The notes below the pieces were generated by a model that saw only the letters and a list, made by a program, of their open reading frames with translations, was not told the DNA's origin and made no database searches. The position numbers and the translations under genes are program-made. Of a stretch of 64,000 nt of DNA, positions 1-7,088 are shown piece by piece. The stretch lies in assembly GCA_963798275.1 (NCBI GenBank), contig CAWCTB010000021.1, positions 112,527 to 176,526 of the forward strand. Direction: 5' to 3'. Source of the DNA: CAWCTB01 sp963798275 (GTDB lineage: Bacteria; Acidobacteriota; Terriglobia; Terriglobales; Acidobacteriaceae). Position 1 is the first letter of the stretch. Every line of letters starts with the position of its first letter.

Positions 1-358
1 TCCAAAATCCAATCATAGTAATGTGCTCCCCAACGACTGGCAACAGCAGCCGACCGATCACCTTAAGGAGAACACACCTTGGAAGAATTCCTCAAGCCGG
101 GCGAAACCCAGAGGCTGGTCTTCTAGTATGCCGCGAATACACTTCAGCCGCCCCTGATACAGGGGTACCTGGCGGAGAGATGCGCTGCTCAAATACGGCC
201 ATGAATAACACCCGTCGGGTGGGCGAGGACCCTCGAAAAGCCTCGGCATAGCTGGGGATTACACTTACGCGGCGCAAGGAGTAAGGTAACGCCCTCATTC
301 GGAAGCCACCGGAATTGCAGGTTGCCCTTTTCTTGGCCCGCGGACGTGTTGATTGAGA
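1..358. other. No secure gene; degenerate sequence
   Basis: I see no intact gene here. On the plus strand a TTG at 79, preceded by AAGGAG at 64-69, opens a frame reading (M)EEFLKPGETQRLVF. It stops at a TAG at 124, and the same frame then continues openly to 204. This could be a decayed gene start, but nothing identifies it. The stretch lies next to a GTPase fragment and upstream of a riboswitch, so it may be part of a decayed end of the same island. Confidence 0.3.
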
Positions 359-514
359 GCGTCGGAGGACGGGGCTTTCGCAGCCGGTTACAAGAATCAA
401 GACATCGATCTCGGGATTGAACCGTTCCGCAGCCTCTGTATTCTCGAAGATGGCCGAGCCGAGCCCAGGCGTATCCATGAAGAAGAATCCCCGGCGAAGA
501 ATTTCCGCGGGTAG
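359..514 (-). pseudogene. Dynamin-like GTPase fragment (G3 region only)
   Basis: The minus-strand reading contains RRGFFFMDTPGLGSAIFENT followed by EAAERFNPEIDVLILVTG. This aligns with the G3 regions of the two complete dynamin-like GTPases downstream (FVDTPGIGS and LVDTPGIGS, each followed by a short linker and a hydrophobic beta strand). A TGA stop lies just upstream in frame at 515-517. Similarity ends around the CESPVL residues. There is no P-loop and no helical stalk, so this is a relic of about 50 codons and not a gene. It points away from the riboswitch-led operon and implies that the locus once held a third GTPase or underwent rearrangement. Confidence 0.65.
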
Positions 515-704
515 TCAAGGACGCCAGGATCCAGTTAGCACTGAATTTGAGGAAATGTGAGGCGGAAACCCCTGAGTTCCCTCAGGAGTCATCAGATGCG
601 AACCACAGCGGCTAGCGGTGGAACTCCTTCACCGTGTGCTGAAGATAACAAAATCGCGCCTCAAGCTTACCTTGGCCGCTTCAGTTCAACAAACGTATTA
701 GCGA

Positions 705-724
705 GGCGGGTCTTCAAGCCCGCC
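705..724. repeat. REP-like palindrome
   Basis: GGCGGG and CCCGCC arms surround a TCTTCAAG centre. This is one of several TTCA-centred palindromes in the window. The surrounding stretch 515-788 has no convincing gene. Confidence 0.5.
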
Positions 725-788
725 GCGTTCGCCTGTGACCCGCGGCTTGACTTCTGGCCCGATGTAAGTTATCAAAAAAGGTATTCAA

Positions 789-852
789 GGGTGAAGGAGT
801 TCACCCCCAACCGCTGTCCTCCCAAATTCCGGGACAGATGATGACTCCTGAC
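789..852 (+). promoter_or_regulatory. Fluoride riboswitch (crcB RNA motif)
   Basis: The folded features of the crcB/fluoride aptamer can be traced directly. Stem P1 pairs GGGTG (789-793) with CACCC (802-806). The P1 loop carries GGAGT (796-800), which is perfectly complementary to ACTCC (844-848) and forms the family's pseudoknot. A conserved-looking AACCGCTG block starts at 809. A second stem pairs CTGTCC (814-819) with GGACAG (832-837). The characteristic TGATG (839-843) directly precedes the pseudoknot strand and is followed by T849, so the A-U linchpin expected from known aptamers (A841-U849) is kept. One deviation is GAAGG where the family usually has GATGG. Its position just upstream of an enolase fragment and of a crcB operon fits the known regulon. 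The identification is from memory of the motif and not from a covariance search. Confidence 0.85.
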
Positions 853-896
853 GAGGAAAACTTGTCGCGGAGTCATGTCTCCCGGCGAGTTTTCTC
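841..896 (+). promoter_or_regulatory. Probable expression platform of the fluoride riboswitch
   Basis: ATGACTCC (841-848), which includes the aptamer pseudoknot strand, is perfectly complementary to GGAGTCAT (869-876). A competing stem pairs GAG-G-AAAACT (853-862) with AGTTTTCTC (888-896) and encloses a small GGAG/CTCC hairpin. These pairings are mutually exclusive with each other or with the aptamer, as expected for a switching platform. Which state terminates or exposes the ribosome site (TAGGAG at 908-913) cannot be decided by eye. Confidence 0.5.
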
Positions 897-922
897 AAGA
901 GATGATTTAGGAGCAACGTCCC

Positions 923-1180
923 ATGGAGAACGTGTGTGTGCTCGCTGCCTGCTACACCTGTGTGGTGTCGCATCGCTCGGGCGAAACGGACGATACCACG
1001 ATTGCAGATTTCACCGTGGCCACCGGCGTGGGACAGATCAAGACAGGATCGGCATCGCGCGGCGAGGGTATCGCGAAATACAACCGTCTGCTTGAAATTG
1101 AGCTGGAATTGGGCAGCTCGGCCAGGTACGCCGGCCGCGGGGTTTATGCTAAATGGGCCAATGGGGTCGTACACCAGTGA
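923..1180 (+). pseudogene. eno: Enolase C-terminal remnant
   Basis: The 85-residue reading matches the last sixth of enolase. It has SHRSGETDDTTIADF, then ATGVGQIKTGSASRGEGIAKYN and a terminal helix. It keeps the HRSGE substrate loop and the lysine of QIKTGS. It lacks everything upstream: the Mg2+-binding acids, the general acid/base glutamates and the catalytic lysine region. It therefore cannot be an enolase. It still has an ATG with AGGAG nine bases upstream. The simplest history is an internal deletion that kept the 5' leader and the 3' end. Enolase is the classical fluoride-inhibited glycolytic enzyme and enolase genes are known members of the fluoride riboswitch regulon, which explains its place here. 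Its TGA overlaps the ATG of the next gene (TGATG at 1178-1182), so translating the stump may serve to load ribosomes onto that gene. Confidence 0.8.
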
Positions 1181-2139
1181 TGAAGGAATTCGTCGCACGT
1201 GGCGCACAGTTGGAGCACGACGAGGCCGGCATCGAGGGGCTCGTGAAAGGACTGTTCTCGCTCACCGACGGTGAGCTGAGTGTTGCAGCCCTTGTGGGCA
1301 TTGGCGAACCTGCGATTCCGGCCTTGCGCCGCGTCCTACTGGAGGGAGCGCCCAGTACGGTGTTTCTCCCGCGACAGCGGGTCGTGCGCGTACTGAGCGA
1401 ATTGCGGGCGTTTTCCGTATTGAGTGACTACCTGCTTCGCGAGAGGACCATTCGGGACCCAGAGCTTCGTCTGGCAGAAGAAGCGGTAGAGAACACCGCT
1501 GCCCGTGAGCTGGGCCGAAGCCAGTCAGAGGAGGCCTTTTCTGTCCTCCGTGCGGTTGCTGCCACAAGGAAACTGCCTGGGGCAGTGGAGGCGCTGGCAG
1601 GATTTGGTCGCGACGCAGCGGCCCCCGTACTTGTGGCGGCGCTGGAGAGCGACTTCTGCCGTAATGTAGCGGCGGATGGCATCCAGCTTATCCGAGCAGC
1701 AGCGCTCCCTTACTTGATCGAGAGTGTCCGCTCGCCCGAGCCGTCGCGGGCTGAGGAGACGCCTAGTAGCCTGCGTCGGCGCCGGTCTGCGCTTGCGTTG
1801 CTTGCAGACGATGAACTGGACGCAAAGCATTGGGGAGCGCTCGCGTTCCTACTGTATGAAACTGACGAATGGTTGCAGTCCTGTGCGGCCAAGATCTCCG
1901 TCCGGCTCAGCAAGTCGGAGGCCGCCTTTCGCATTCTTCTTGATCATCTGAGCTCGCGCGACTGGGTTTTGGTCGATGACATCACGCATTTTTTGCGAGA
2001 ACGCCTGGTGGATGTGCACGATCTCATCGCCCAGGAAGTACAAATGGCTGATGCATCTGCAACGCCCGAACTGGCAAGTCGTTGCCGCCTGCTCCGATGG
2101 GTTGCCGGATCGGAACTGCTTCGCAACACAAATGGTTGA
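1180..2139 (+). CDS. HEAT-repeat-like protein of the fluoride island
   Basis: A helical protein of about 319 residues, rich in Leu, Ala, Arg and Glu, with repeated hydrophobic helix pairs such as GEPAIPALRRVLLEG and DAAAPVLVAALESD. This pattern is typical of HEAT/PBS-like alpha solenoids used as protein-binding scaffolds. No catalytic motif, signal peptide or membrane segment is visible. I chose the ATG at 1180 because it overlaps the enolase-stump stop as TGATG; an in-frame ATG at 1153 would add nine unlikely residues. The 3' end overlaps the GTPase start by eight bases, so the two are translationally coupled. By inference it may be a scaffold for the adjacent dynamin-like GTPase. Confidence 0.75.
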   Translation: MKEFVARGAQLEHDEAGIEGLVKGLFSLTDGELSVAALVGIGEPAIPALRRVLLEGAPSTVFLPRQRVVRVLSELRAFSVLSDYLLRERTIRDPELRLAEEAVENTAARELGRSQSEEAFSVLRAVAATRKLPGAVEALAGFGRDAAAPVLVAALESDFCRNVAADGIQLIRAAALPYLIESVRSPEPSRAEETPSSLRRRRSALALLADDELDAKHWGALAFLLYETDEWLQSCAAKISVRLSKSEAAFRILLDHLSSRDWVLVDDITHFLRERLVDVHDLIAQEVQMADASATPELASRCRLLRWVAGSELLRNTNG

Positions 2140-4213
2140 AAGAGCCGCGGTGCACGACAATCACATCACGTTGAATCCGAGCCAGCGCCAGCACCTGCTG
2201 ATAACGTGCAAGCATATCGACAAGCTGATGGGGGACGTCGAAGAGACCCTGAATGCCGCGGCTTCCAAAAGCGTCTTTCCGAGCTACGCCGGCGATATCA
2301 CTCGCTTGCAGCGAAACACGATCGAAGACTATATTGCCCGGATTCGAGGGCAGCTTTTGCAAGTGCTGGCTGGACAATCCCTGGCGCCCGACAAGCCGCG
2401 CATCTCCGAGGCTCATTCGATCAAGGTAAACCTCACTTTCGTCGAGATCGCCGTTGCCGAGCTCGCGCCCCAGTACATGCGGGGATACGGCCCTGTGTCG
2501 CCTGAGGGTGCAGCCGACCTGGATGGTATCGTTGGCGAGTTGCAGTCTGCAGTGAAAGAGCTGCTTCGCTACGTCTTGCAGCCTCGGGCCGGCGACCTGC
2601 GAGAAAGAGTTGAAAGGCTGGCGAAACAGGGCTGGGATGTCGAGGCGCTGCAAACGCTCGCGGAGATCATTGACCACCACGGCCTCATCGAGTTCCGTCC
2701 AACCATCGGTATGCTGCTGGATCGCGCGGAAGACACCGCACTCGAGATCGCTGTATTTGGTCGTGTCAGTACCGGAAAGTCCTCCTTGCTGAATCATGTA
2801 ATTGGCGCCGATCTGCTTCCCGTTGGGGTGACGCCGATTACCGCCGTGCCCACGCGGATTGGATACGGTCAGAAGCCGTCGGTCAGAGTCTGGCGGGAGG
2901 GACGCGGAGTTTCCGAACATAAAACTGAAGAAATAGGCTCATTCGTTGACGAGCGCTTAAATCCCGAGAACCAAATGCGGGTAGGAAGAATTCTGGTGCT
3001 CTATCCTTCAGAACGTCTTCGCGAAGGCATCATCTTTGTCGACACGCCTGGCATTGGATCTCTTGCCACGAGCGGCGCACCCGAAACCCTGGCCTATCTT
3101 CCTCGCTGCGATGCCGGTATCGTGCTGGTCGATGCTGGCTCAACGCTCATACCCGACGACCTGAAAATCATTAGCGCGTTGACCGCGGCTTCGACGCCGA
3201 CGACCGTTCTGGTCAGCAAGGCGGACCTTCTTTCCCGGCAGGATCTCGAGCAGCAGATCAGCTACATCAAACGGCAGCTCCAAACAGAGCTCGCCATCGA
3301 GCTGCCGGTATTGCCGGTGAGCGTCATGCCCAGCCATGCGGCGCTACTTGAGCAGTGGTTTGCTGACGAGCTGTCTCCTTTGTATGAACGCAAGCAACGG
3401 CTGCTGCAGGAGTCGCTGGTGCGAAAGACGCTGTCCCTTGCCAGTGCGGTGCGCTCCGCTTTGGATATGGTCATCTCGTATCCCCGCCCTGAAGGCGAAG
3501 ATCGCCTGCAATTAGAGGAAATCGACCTCGAGCTCCGCCGCAGTGCTGGCGACCTGCAAAGGTTTCAGTCCGACCTTCGTCGTTCGACGGAAGAGATTCC
3601 TAGGCTCGCATCCTTCATCCTGAACAAGACGGCGGACAGGCTGGCACACCTCTGGCGCACGGAGGGGGAGGTGGACGGTGCGGAGTTGCTCAGGGCGACA
3701 GCCGCAGAGGTCGCAGTTGAAGTCGCGGGTGAAGTTCGGGCCAAATTGCTGAAGACAGGAGAGCTTTTTCAGAAGCAGTTGTCGAAGACAGCCGCTTTGT
3801 TGGGGTCGACCGATTCGCCTCGAGGGGAGGATTTCCAGGTCCTCGCCGAAATGCCCGTCTTCCATATGAATCGACAGAACAGTTTCGCGGGTCGGCCGGT
3901 ATGGGCAAGCTTTGGGCGATGGTTTGGAGTCACTTCGGCGAAGCACCGGCTCCAGTCCTATGAGAGCAGCCTGAATCAGGCTCTGGAAAGCTTTTCTCGC
4001 TTGCTGTACTCCTGGGGGAGCGACGCCGGCTCAGAGCTGGAACGCCGCTTCGACGGCTTTGCCAACCGCTACCGTGCCCAGTTGGAGCGCTTGCTCCTCG
4101 ACCGTACTCGAACCACGGTCGATCCGGAGCGGATCAAGTCCGATGTTGGCACGCTCACAAGAATGTTGGCCGCGGATGTCCCAGCGACCAACAATGAAGC
4201 AATGGCTTCCTGA
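2132..4213 (+). CDS. Dynamin-like GTPase, first copy
   Basis: About 693 residues. It has an N-terminal helical region (1-200), then a large GTPase domain: G1 GRVSTGKSS at about residue 209, a G2 threonine in PITAVPT, G3 DTPGIGS at about 303, and G4 SKAD at about 361. A long helical stalk follows, with heptad-like stretches and a basic patch near RPVWASFGRWFG. This order (helices, GTPase, stalk) is that of bacterial dynamin-like proteins, which bind, tubulate or fuse membranes. No transmembrane helix is evident. The start at 2132 overlaps the end of the preceding HEAT gene. It is followed after 31 bases by the fluoride channel gene. Its role in fluoride stress is inferred only from the operon. 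Confidence 0.88.
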   Translation: MVERAAVHDNHITLNPSQRQHLLITCKHIDKLMGDVEETLNAAASKSVFPSYAGDITRLQRNTIEDYIARIRGQLLQVLAGQSLAPDKPRISEAHSIKVNLTFVEIAVAELAPQYMRGYGPVSPEGAADLDGIVGELQSAVKELLRYVLQPRAGDLRERVERLAKQGWDVEALQTLAEIIDHHGLIEFRPTIGMLLDRAEDTALEIAVFGRVSTGKSSLLNHVIGADLLPVGVTPITAVPTRIGYGQKPSVRVWREGRGVSEHKTEEIGSFVDERLNPENQMRVGRILVLYPSERLREGIIFVDTPGIGSLATSGAPETLAYLPRCDAGIVLVDAGSTLIPDDLKIISALTAASTPTTVLVSKADLLSRQDLEQQISYIKRQLQTELAIELPVLPVSVMPSHAALLEQWFADELSPLYERKQRLLQESLVRKTLSLASAVRSALDMVISYPRPEGEDRLQLEEIDLELRRSAGDLQRFQSDLRRSTEEIPRLASFILNKTADRLAHLWRTEGEVDGAELLRATAAEVAVEVAGEVRAKLLKTGELFQKQLSKTAALLGSTDSPRGEDFQVLAEMPVFHMNRQNSFAGRPVWASFGRWFGVTSAKHRLQSYESSLNQALESFSRLLYSWGSDAGSELERRFDGFANRYRAQLERLLLDRTRTTVDPERIKSDVGTLTRMLAADVPATNNEAMAS

Positions 4214-4244
4214 AACATGACTGACATAGAGAGGACTATAGACT

Positions 4245-4619
4245 TTGCAGAAATACGTCGTGGTGGGGATCGGTGGTTTTCTCGGTGCGGTGGCCCGATA
4301 CGTGGTCGGCAACTACATCGGGAGCCGCTATGGAGTTCGGTTTCCGTATGGCACGTTCGTGATTAACATGACCGGCTCGTTCTTGATCGGATTGGTCCTA
4401 ACGGTGCTTGCCAGGACCACGGCAAGCCCGTATTGGCGGTATCTAATTCCGATTGGATTTATCGGTGCGTACACGACGTTTTCGACGTTCGAATATGAGA
4501 CTCTGCGGGCCGTTCAGGACGGCCAAGTCACGACCGGATTGCTGAACATAACTCTTAGCGTGGTTGTGGGCTTTCTGGCTGTATGGGCCGGAGCAGCAAT
4601 GGGAAGAGTTTTTGTATGA
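4245..4619 (+). CDS. crcB: Fluoride channel CrcB/FluC
   Basis: A 124-residue four-helix membrane protein of normal Fluc length. It carries the family hallmarks GGFLGAVARY near the N-terminus, GTFVINMTGSFLIG (the pore asparagine segment), and GFIGAYTTFSTFEYET (the Na+ site and the phenylalanine-box helix). The family forms dual-topology dimers that export fluoride passively from the cytoplasm. The start is a TTG with GAGAGGA just upstream. The stop overlaps the next ATG (ATGA at 4616-4619). It lies in an operon led by a fluoride riboswitch, which makes the function secure. Confidence 0.95.
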   Translation: MQKYVVVGIGGFLGAVARYVVGNYIGSRYGVRFPYGTFVINMTGSFLIGLVLTVLARTTASPYWRYLIPIGFIGAYTTFSTFEYETLRAVQDGQVTTGLLNITLSVVVGFLAVWAGAAMGRVFV

Positions 4620-5197
4620 GACCCCAAGCCGCTCTTTCTCCTGCAGCCCCGATGATCCAGGCACTCGCCCGCGGTGTGTGCCCGGTCTGCACGCTGATGC
4701 GGGCTTTTCAGAACGCAATGGTCGAGGCTCCCCAGCGTCACGGTGCGACTGAGCTTTGCAATTTTCACGCCTGGTCGCTGGTCGGCGCTTCTCCCGCCGT
4801 CGATGCAGTACCGATCCTGCGCTCTATGCTCGAGGGTTTCCCGGCCAAACCAATGTCCGAATCGATGGAATCGCACTCCTGTGATTGGTGCAGAACCCTC
4901 CGCGAACATGAAGACGAGAAGCTGGCGGAATATTCGCGGGAGCTGAAGCGCGACAATTTTCGCCGCTGGGTAACCCAGTATGGGACTGTCTGTCTCTTCC
5001 ACGGCCGAAGGCTGATTAAAAGCCTTCCGGAGCCGGAAGGTGGGGTCATCCGGCAGATCCTCGCGTGCAATCAGGAAGAGCTAAACAGACAACTGGTGGA
5101 ATTCGACGTAAAAGTAAGAAGAGGAGAGAAAGGCGCCGGTGGCGTTCTCGGCCACATTGCGGAGTTTCTGGTTTCTCAGCGAGGCATCACGCGTTAG
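4616..5197 (+). CDS. Cys-pair protein of unknown function (DUF6062-like?)
   Basis: A 193-residue soluble protein. It has CPVC near residue 22, a Cys-x-x-His (CNFH) near residue 45, a second CxxC (CDWC) in the middle, and a CLFHGRR segment further on. The arrangement suggests a metal site or a thiol pair. It resembles from memory the DUF6062-type proteins that begin CPxC, but I am not sure. Its ATG overlaps the crcB stop by four bases, which indicates tight translational coupling to the channel. Nine bases after its stop the DUF190 gene starts. Its role in the island is unknown. Confidence 0.7.
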   Translation: MRPQAALSPAAPMIQALARGVCPVCTLMRAFQNAMVEAPQRHGATELCNFHAWSLVGASPAVDAVPILRSMLEGFPAKPMSESMESHSCDWCRTLREHEDEKLAEYSRELKRDNFRRWVTQYGTVCLFHGRRLIKSLPEPEGGVIRQILACNQEELNRQLVEFDVKVRRGEKGAGGVLGHIAEFLVSQRGITR

Positions 5198-5205
5198 GAG
5201 GGCAA

Positions 5206-5931
5206 GTGCTAACCACTGGACCGGCTAAGAAAGTGACCGTCTACGTAATCGAAGGGAAGACGTATCACGGGATGGCCTGCTACGCCGCGATTCTCGACTA
5301 TTTGTTTTTCCGCGGCATATCCGATGCAACTGTCACACGAGGCATGGCGGGATTTGGAACCGACCACAAAATGCATACCAGCCGGCTGGTTGATATATCC
5401 GACCAGATGCCCATCAAGATCGAGTTTATCGAAACGCCGGAGCGGGTGCAGGAAGTCCTGCCAAAGCTGGTGGAAATCGCGAGCCATGGCCTCATCGAGG
5501 TGCACGATACGACCGTCATTCGGCCGCTACCGCCCGGAGCAAAGCGAGCGCCCGATATGCCTGCAGCGAAGCTGCAGTCGCGGGCCAAGATGATGCGTAT
5601 CCTGATCGGCGAACATGACAAGTGGAATGACAGGCCCCTCTATGAAGCTTTGGTGCAGGCGCTGCGAGCGAATGATATTGCGGGCGTGACCGTTTACCGG
5701 GGAATTCTGGGATACGGAGCCAACCGTCGCACACACAAGGATTCGGCGCTGAACCTGTCGCACGATGCCCCGATCCTCTTGACAGTCGTAGACACCGAGG
5801 AAAAGCTCCGGGCCATTTTTCCTGTGCTCGACCAGATGATAAAGCAGGGCCTGGTGGTGCTCTCCGACGTTGACGTTATCAAGTACTCTCACGCTCAGCC
5901 TCTCCCAGAGATGCAGGAGACAAAAAAATGA
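5206..5931 (+). CDS. Tandem DUF190 protein (PII-like)
   Basis: About 241 residues holding two DUF190 domains in a row. The first has KVTVYVIEGKTYHGMACYAA, an ATVTRGMAGFG loop, and a HTSRLVDISDQMPI strand. The second has KMMRILIGEHDKWNDRPLYE, GVTVYRGILGYG, and an LNLSHDAPILLTVVD strand. DUF190 domains adopt a PII/GlnB-like fold and are often neighbours of crcB. The start is taken as the GTG at 5206 because TAGGAGGG lies just before it and the homology begins right after. The stop overlaps the next ATG (ATGA). Fusion of two domains followed by a separate third is unusual. It probably senses a ligand or regulates the channel; this is inference. Confidence 0.88.
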   Translation: MLTTGPAKKVTVYVIEGKTYHGMACYAAILDYLFFRGISDATVTRGMAGFGTDHKMHTSRLVDISDQMPIKIEFIETPERVQEVLPKLVEIASHGLIEVHDTTVIRPLPPGAKRAPDMPAAKLQSRAKMMRILIGEHDKWNDRPLYEALVQALRANDIAGVTVYRGILGYGANRRTHKDSALNLSHDAPILLTVVDTEEKLRAIFPVLDQMIKQGLVVLSDVDVIKYSHAQPLPEMQETKK

Positions 5932-6281
5932 AACTCGAGGGCAAGGCCAAGATGTTGCGCATTCACTTCGGGGAAGACGATGAATGGCAGGGGCAGCCGT
6001 TGTACCGGGCAATTGTGGAACGATGCCGTAAGCTCGACATCGCCGGAGCAACCGTGTACCGCGGTATTCAGGGTTATGGCGCCAGCACCATGATTCGGCG
6101 TTCTCACCTCTTCCATCTTTCGTCGGAAGCCCCGATCCTGGTTCAGATCATTGACACGGAAGAGAACATTCAGCGCCTCATTCCAGCATTGGACGAGATG
6201 GTCGCCGAAGGCCTGATCGCTGTGTCCGACGTTGAAGTAATTAAGTATGTACATCAGGAAGGACAACGGTCGCAGCCGTGA
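5928..6281 (+). CDS. DUF190 protein (PII-like)
   Basis: A 117-residue single DUF190 domain with KMLRIHFGEDDEWQGQPLYR, the GATVYRGIQGYGAS loop, and a strand-helix end (PILVQIIDTEENIQRLIPAL). It is closer to the second domain of the preceding gene than to the first, which suggests local duplication. The ATG overlaps the previous stop (ATGA) and its own stop overlaps the next start (GTGATG). Proteins of this type form PII-like trimers. The ligand here is unknown. Confidence 0.9.
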   Translation: MKLEGKAKMLRIHFGEDDEWQGQPLYRAIVERCRKLDIAGATVYRGIQGYGASTMIRRSHLFHLSSEAPILVQIIDTEENIQRLIPALDEMVAEGLIAVSDVEVIKYVHQEGQRSQP

Positions 6282-7069
6282 TGCCGGAGCCCAAAGCGAA
6301 CTCTAAGTTCGGAATGAACGCTCTTCCGGCAATCACCCAGTCAGCCATTTTTCATCGCGCCGAGGAGATCGAGCAACTGCGCCAACGTTTAGCGGGCCGA
6401 CGGTCGTTCCTGTTGCATGGCCCCACAGGCGTGGGCAAGACCTTGCTTCTATCTTTGGTATTGCCAGACTTCCCGGACATCTTATATAGCCCCCAGAATC
6501 CAACACCACAAGCACTGCACTGGAATTTAGCGGGATTGCTCTTGGCGGCGGCCCATCCTGTATTCACCAAAGCGTGCCCGAACGGCTTGTTGTCTCTTCA
6601 GGCGAAGACTGCCGTCTCCATCAAAGGATTGACGCGGGATGCACTATGGAACTCGAAGTATCTTGTCGTTCTTGATCACCTTACGCGCCCATCGCAGTCG
6701 CTGGCGGCCTCGATTCGGGAGCTGATGCTGAACTGGTCTGTCCCGGTGGTCGCGGTGTCACGTTCCGCTCACATGGAAGACGTGGGATTTGTGCTGCCAC
6801 TTTTCCCGGACCGAACGGAGAAGTTTGGTGTTCGTAATTTCGATTCCGAGACTGCCCGTCTGTTTGCGAAAGCGTATGCGGAAAGACAGGCCCTGGGCGC
6901 GGACAATCTCCCGCAATTTCTGGATAAAGTCGTCGAGTACAGTGACGGGAACCCTGGCGCAATGTCGCGGATGATCTGCATGGCCAAGAATCCCAAATAC
7001 TCCCACGGGAACCAGATCAAGATCACGCCGCTTTACATTGACTACAAGATCGCGATGATCAGCGAATAA
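6278..7069 (+). CDS. Small P-loop ATPase
   Basis: A 263-residue protein with a Walker A HGPTGVGKT at about residue 48 and a Walker-B-like strand YLVVLDHLT about 85 residues later. A helical C-terminus ends in KITPLYIDYKIAMIS. The layout is that of STAND/AAA-type or ORC/TniB-like ATPases. I cannot assign a named family. Start is GTG 6278 or ATG 6281; both overlap the DUF190 stop. It lies between the DUF190 genes and the second dynamin-like GTPase on the same strand, so it is probably part of the same operon. An assembly or regulatory role is inferred. Confidence 0.8.
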   Translation: MMPEPKANSKFGMNALPAITQSAIFHRAEEIEQLRQRLAGRRSFLLHGPTGVGKTLLLSLVLPDFPDILYSPQNPTPQALHWNLAGLLLAAAHPVFTKACPNGLLSLQAKTAVSIKGLTRDALWNSKYLVVLDHLTRPSQSLAASIRELMLNWSVPVVAVSRSAHMEDVGFVLPLFPDRTEKFGVRNFDSETARLFAKAYAERQALGADNLPQFLDKVVEYSDGNPGAMSRMICMAKNPKYSHGNQIKITPLYIDYKIAMISE

Positions 7070-7088
7070 TGCAAGGCGTCGGCTCAGG

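Noticed and set aside
92..478. Long minus-strand reading frame of 128 codons starting MDTPGLGS
   Set aside because: Only the first about 40 codons resemble a GTPase; the rest is out of frame and unlike any protein. I report it as a fragment.
2024..2920. 298-codon minus-strand frame opposite the first dynamin-like gene
   Set aside because: It is the shadow of a strongly supported plus-strand gene and shows no motif.
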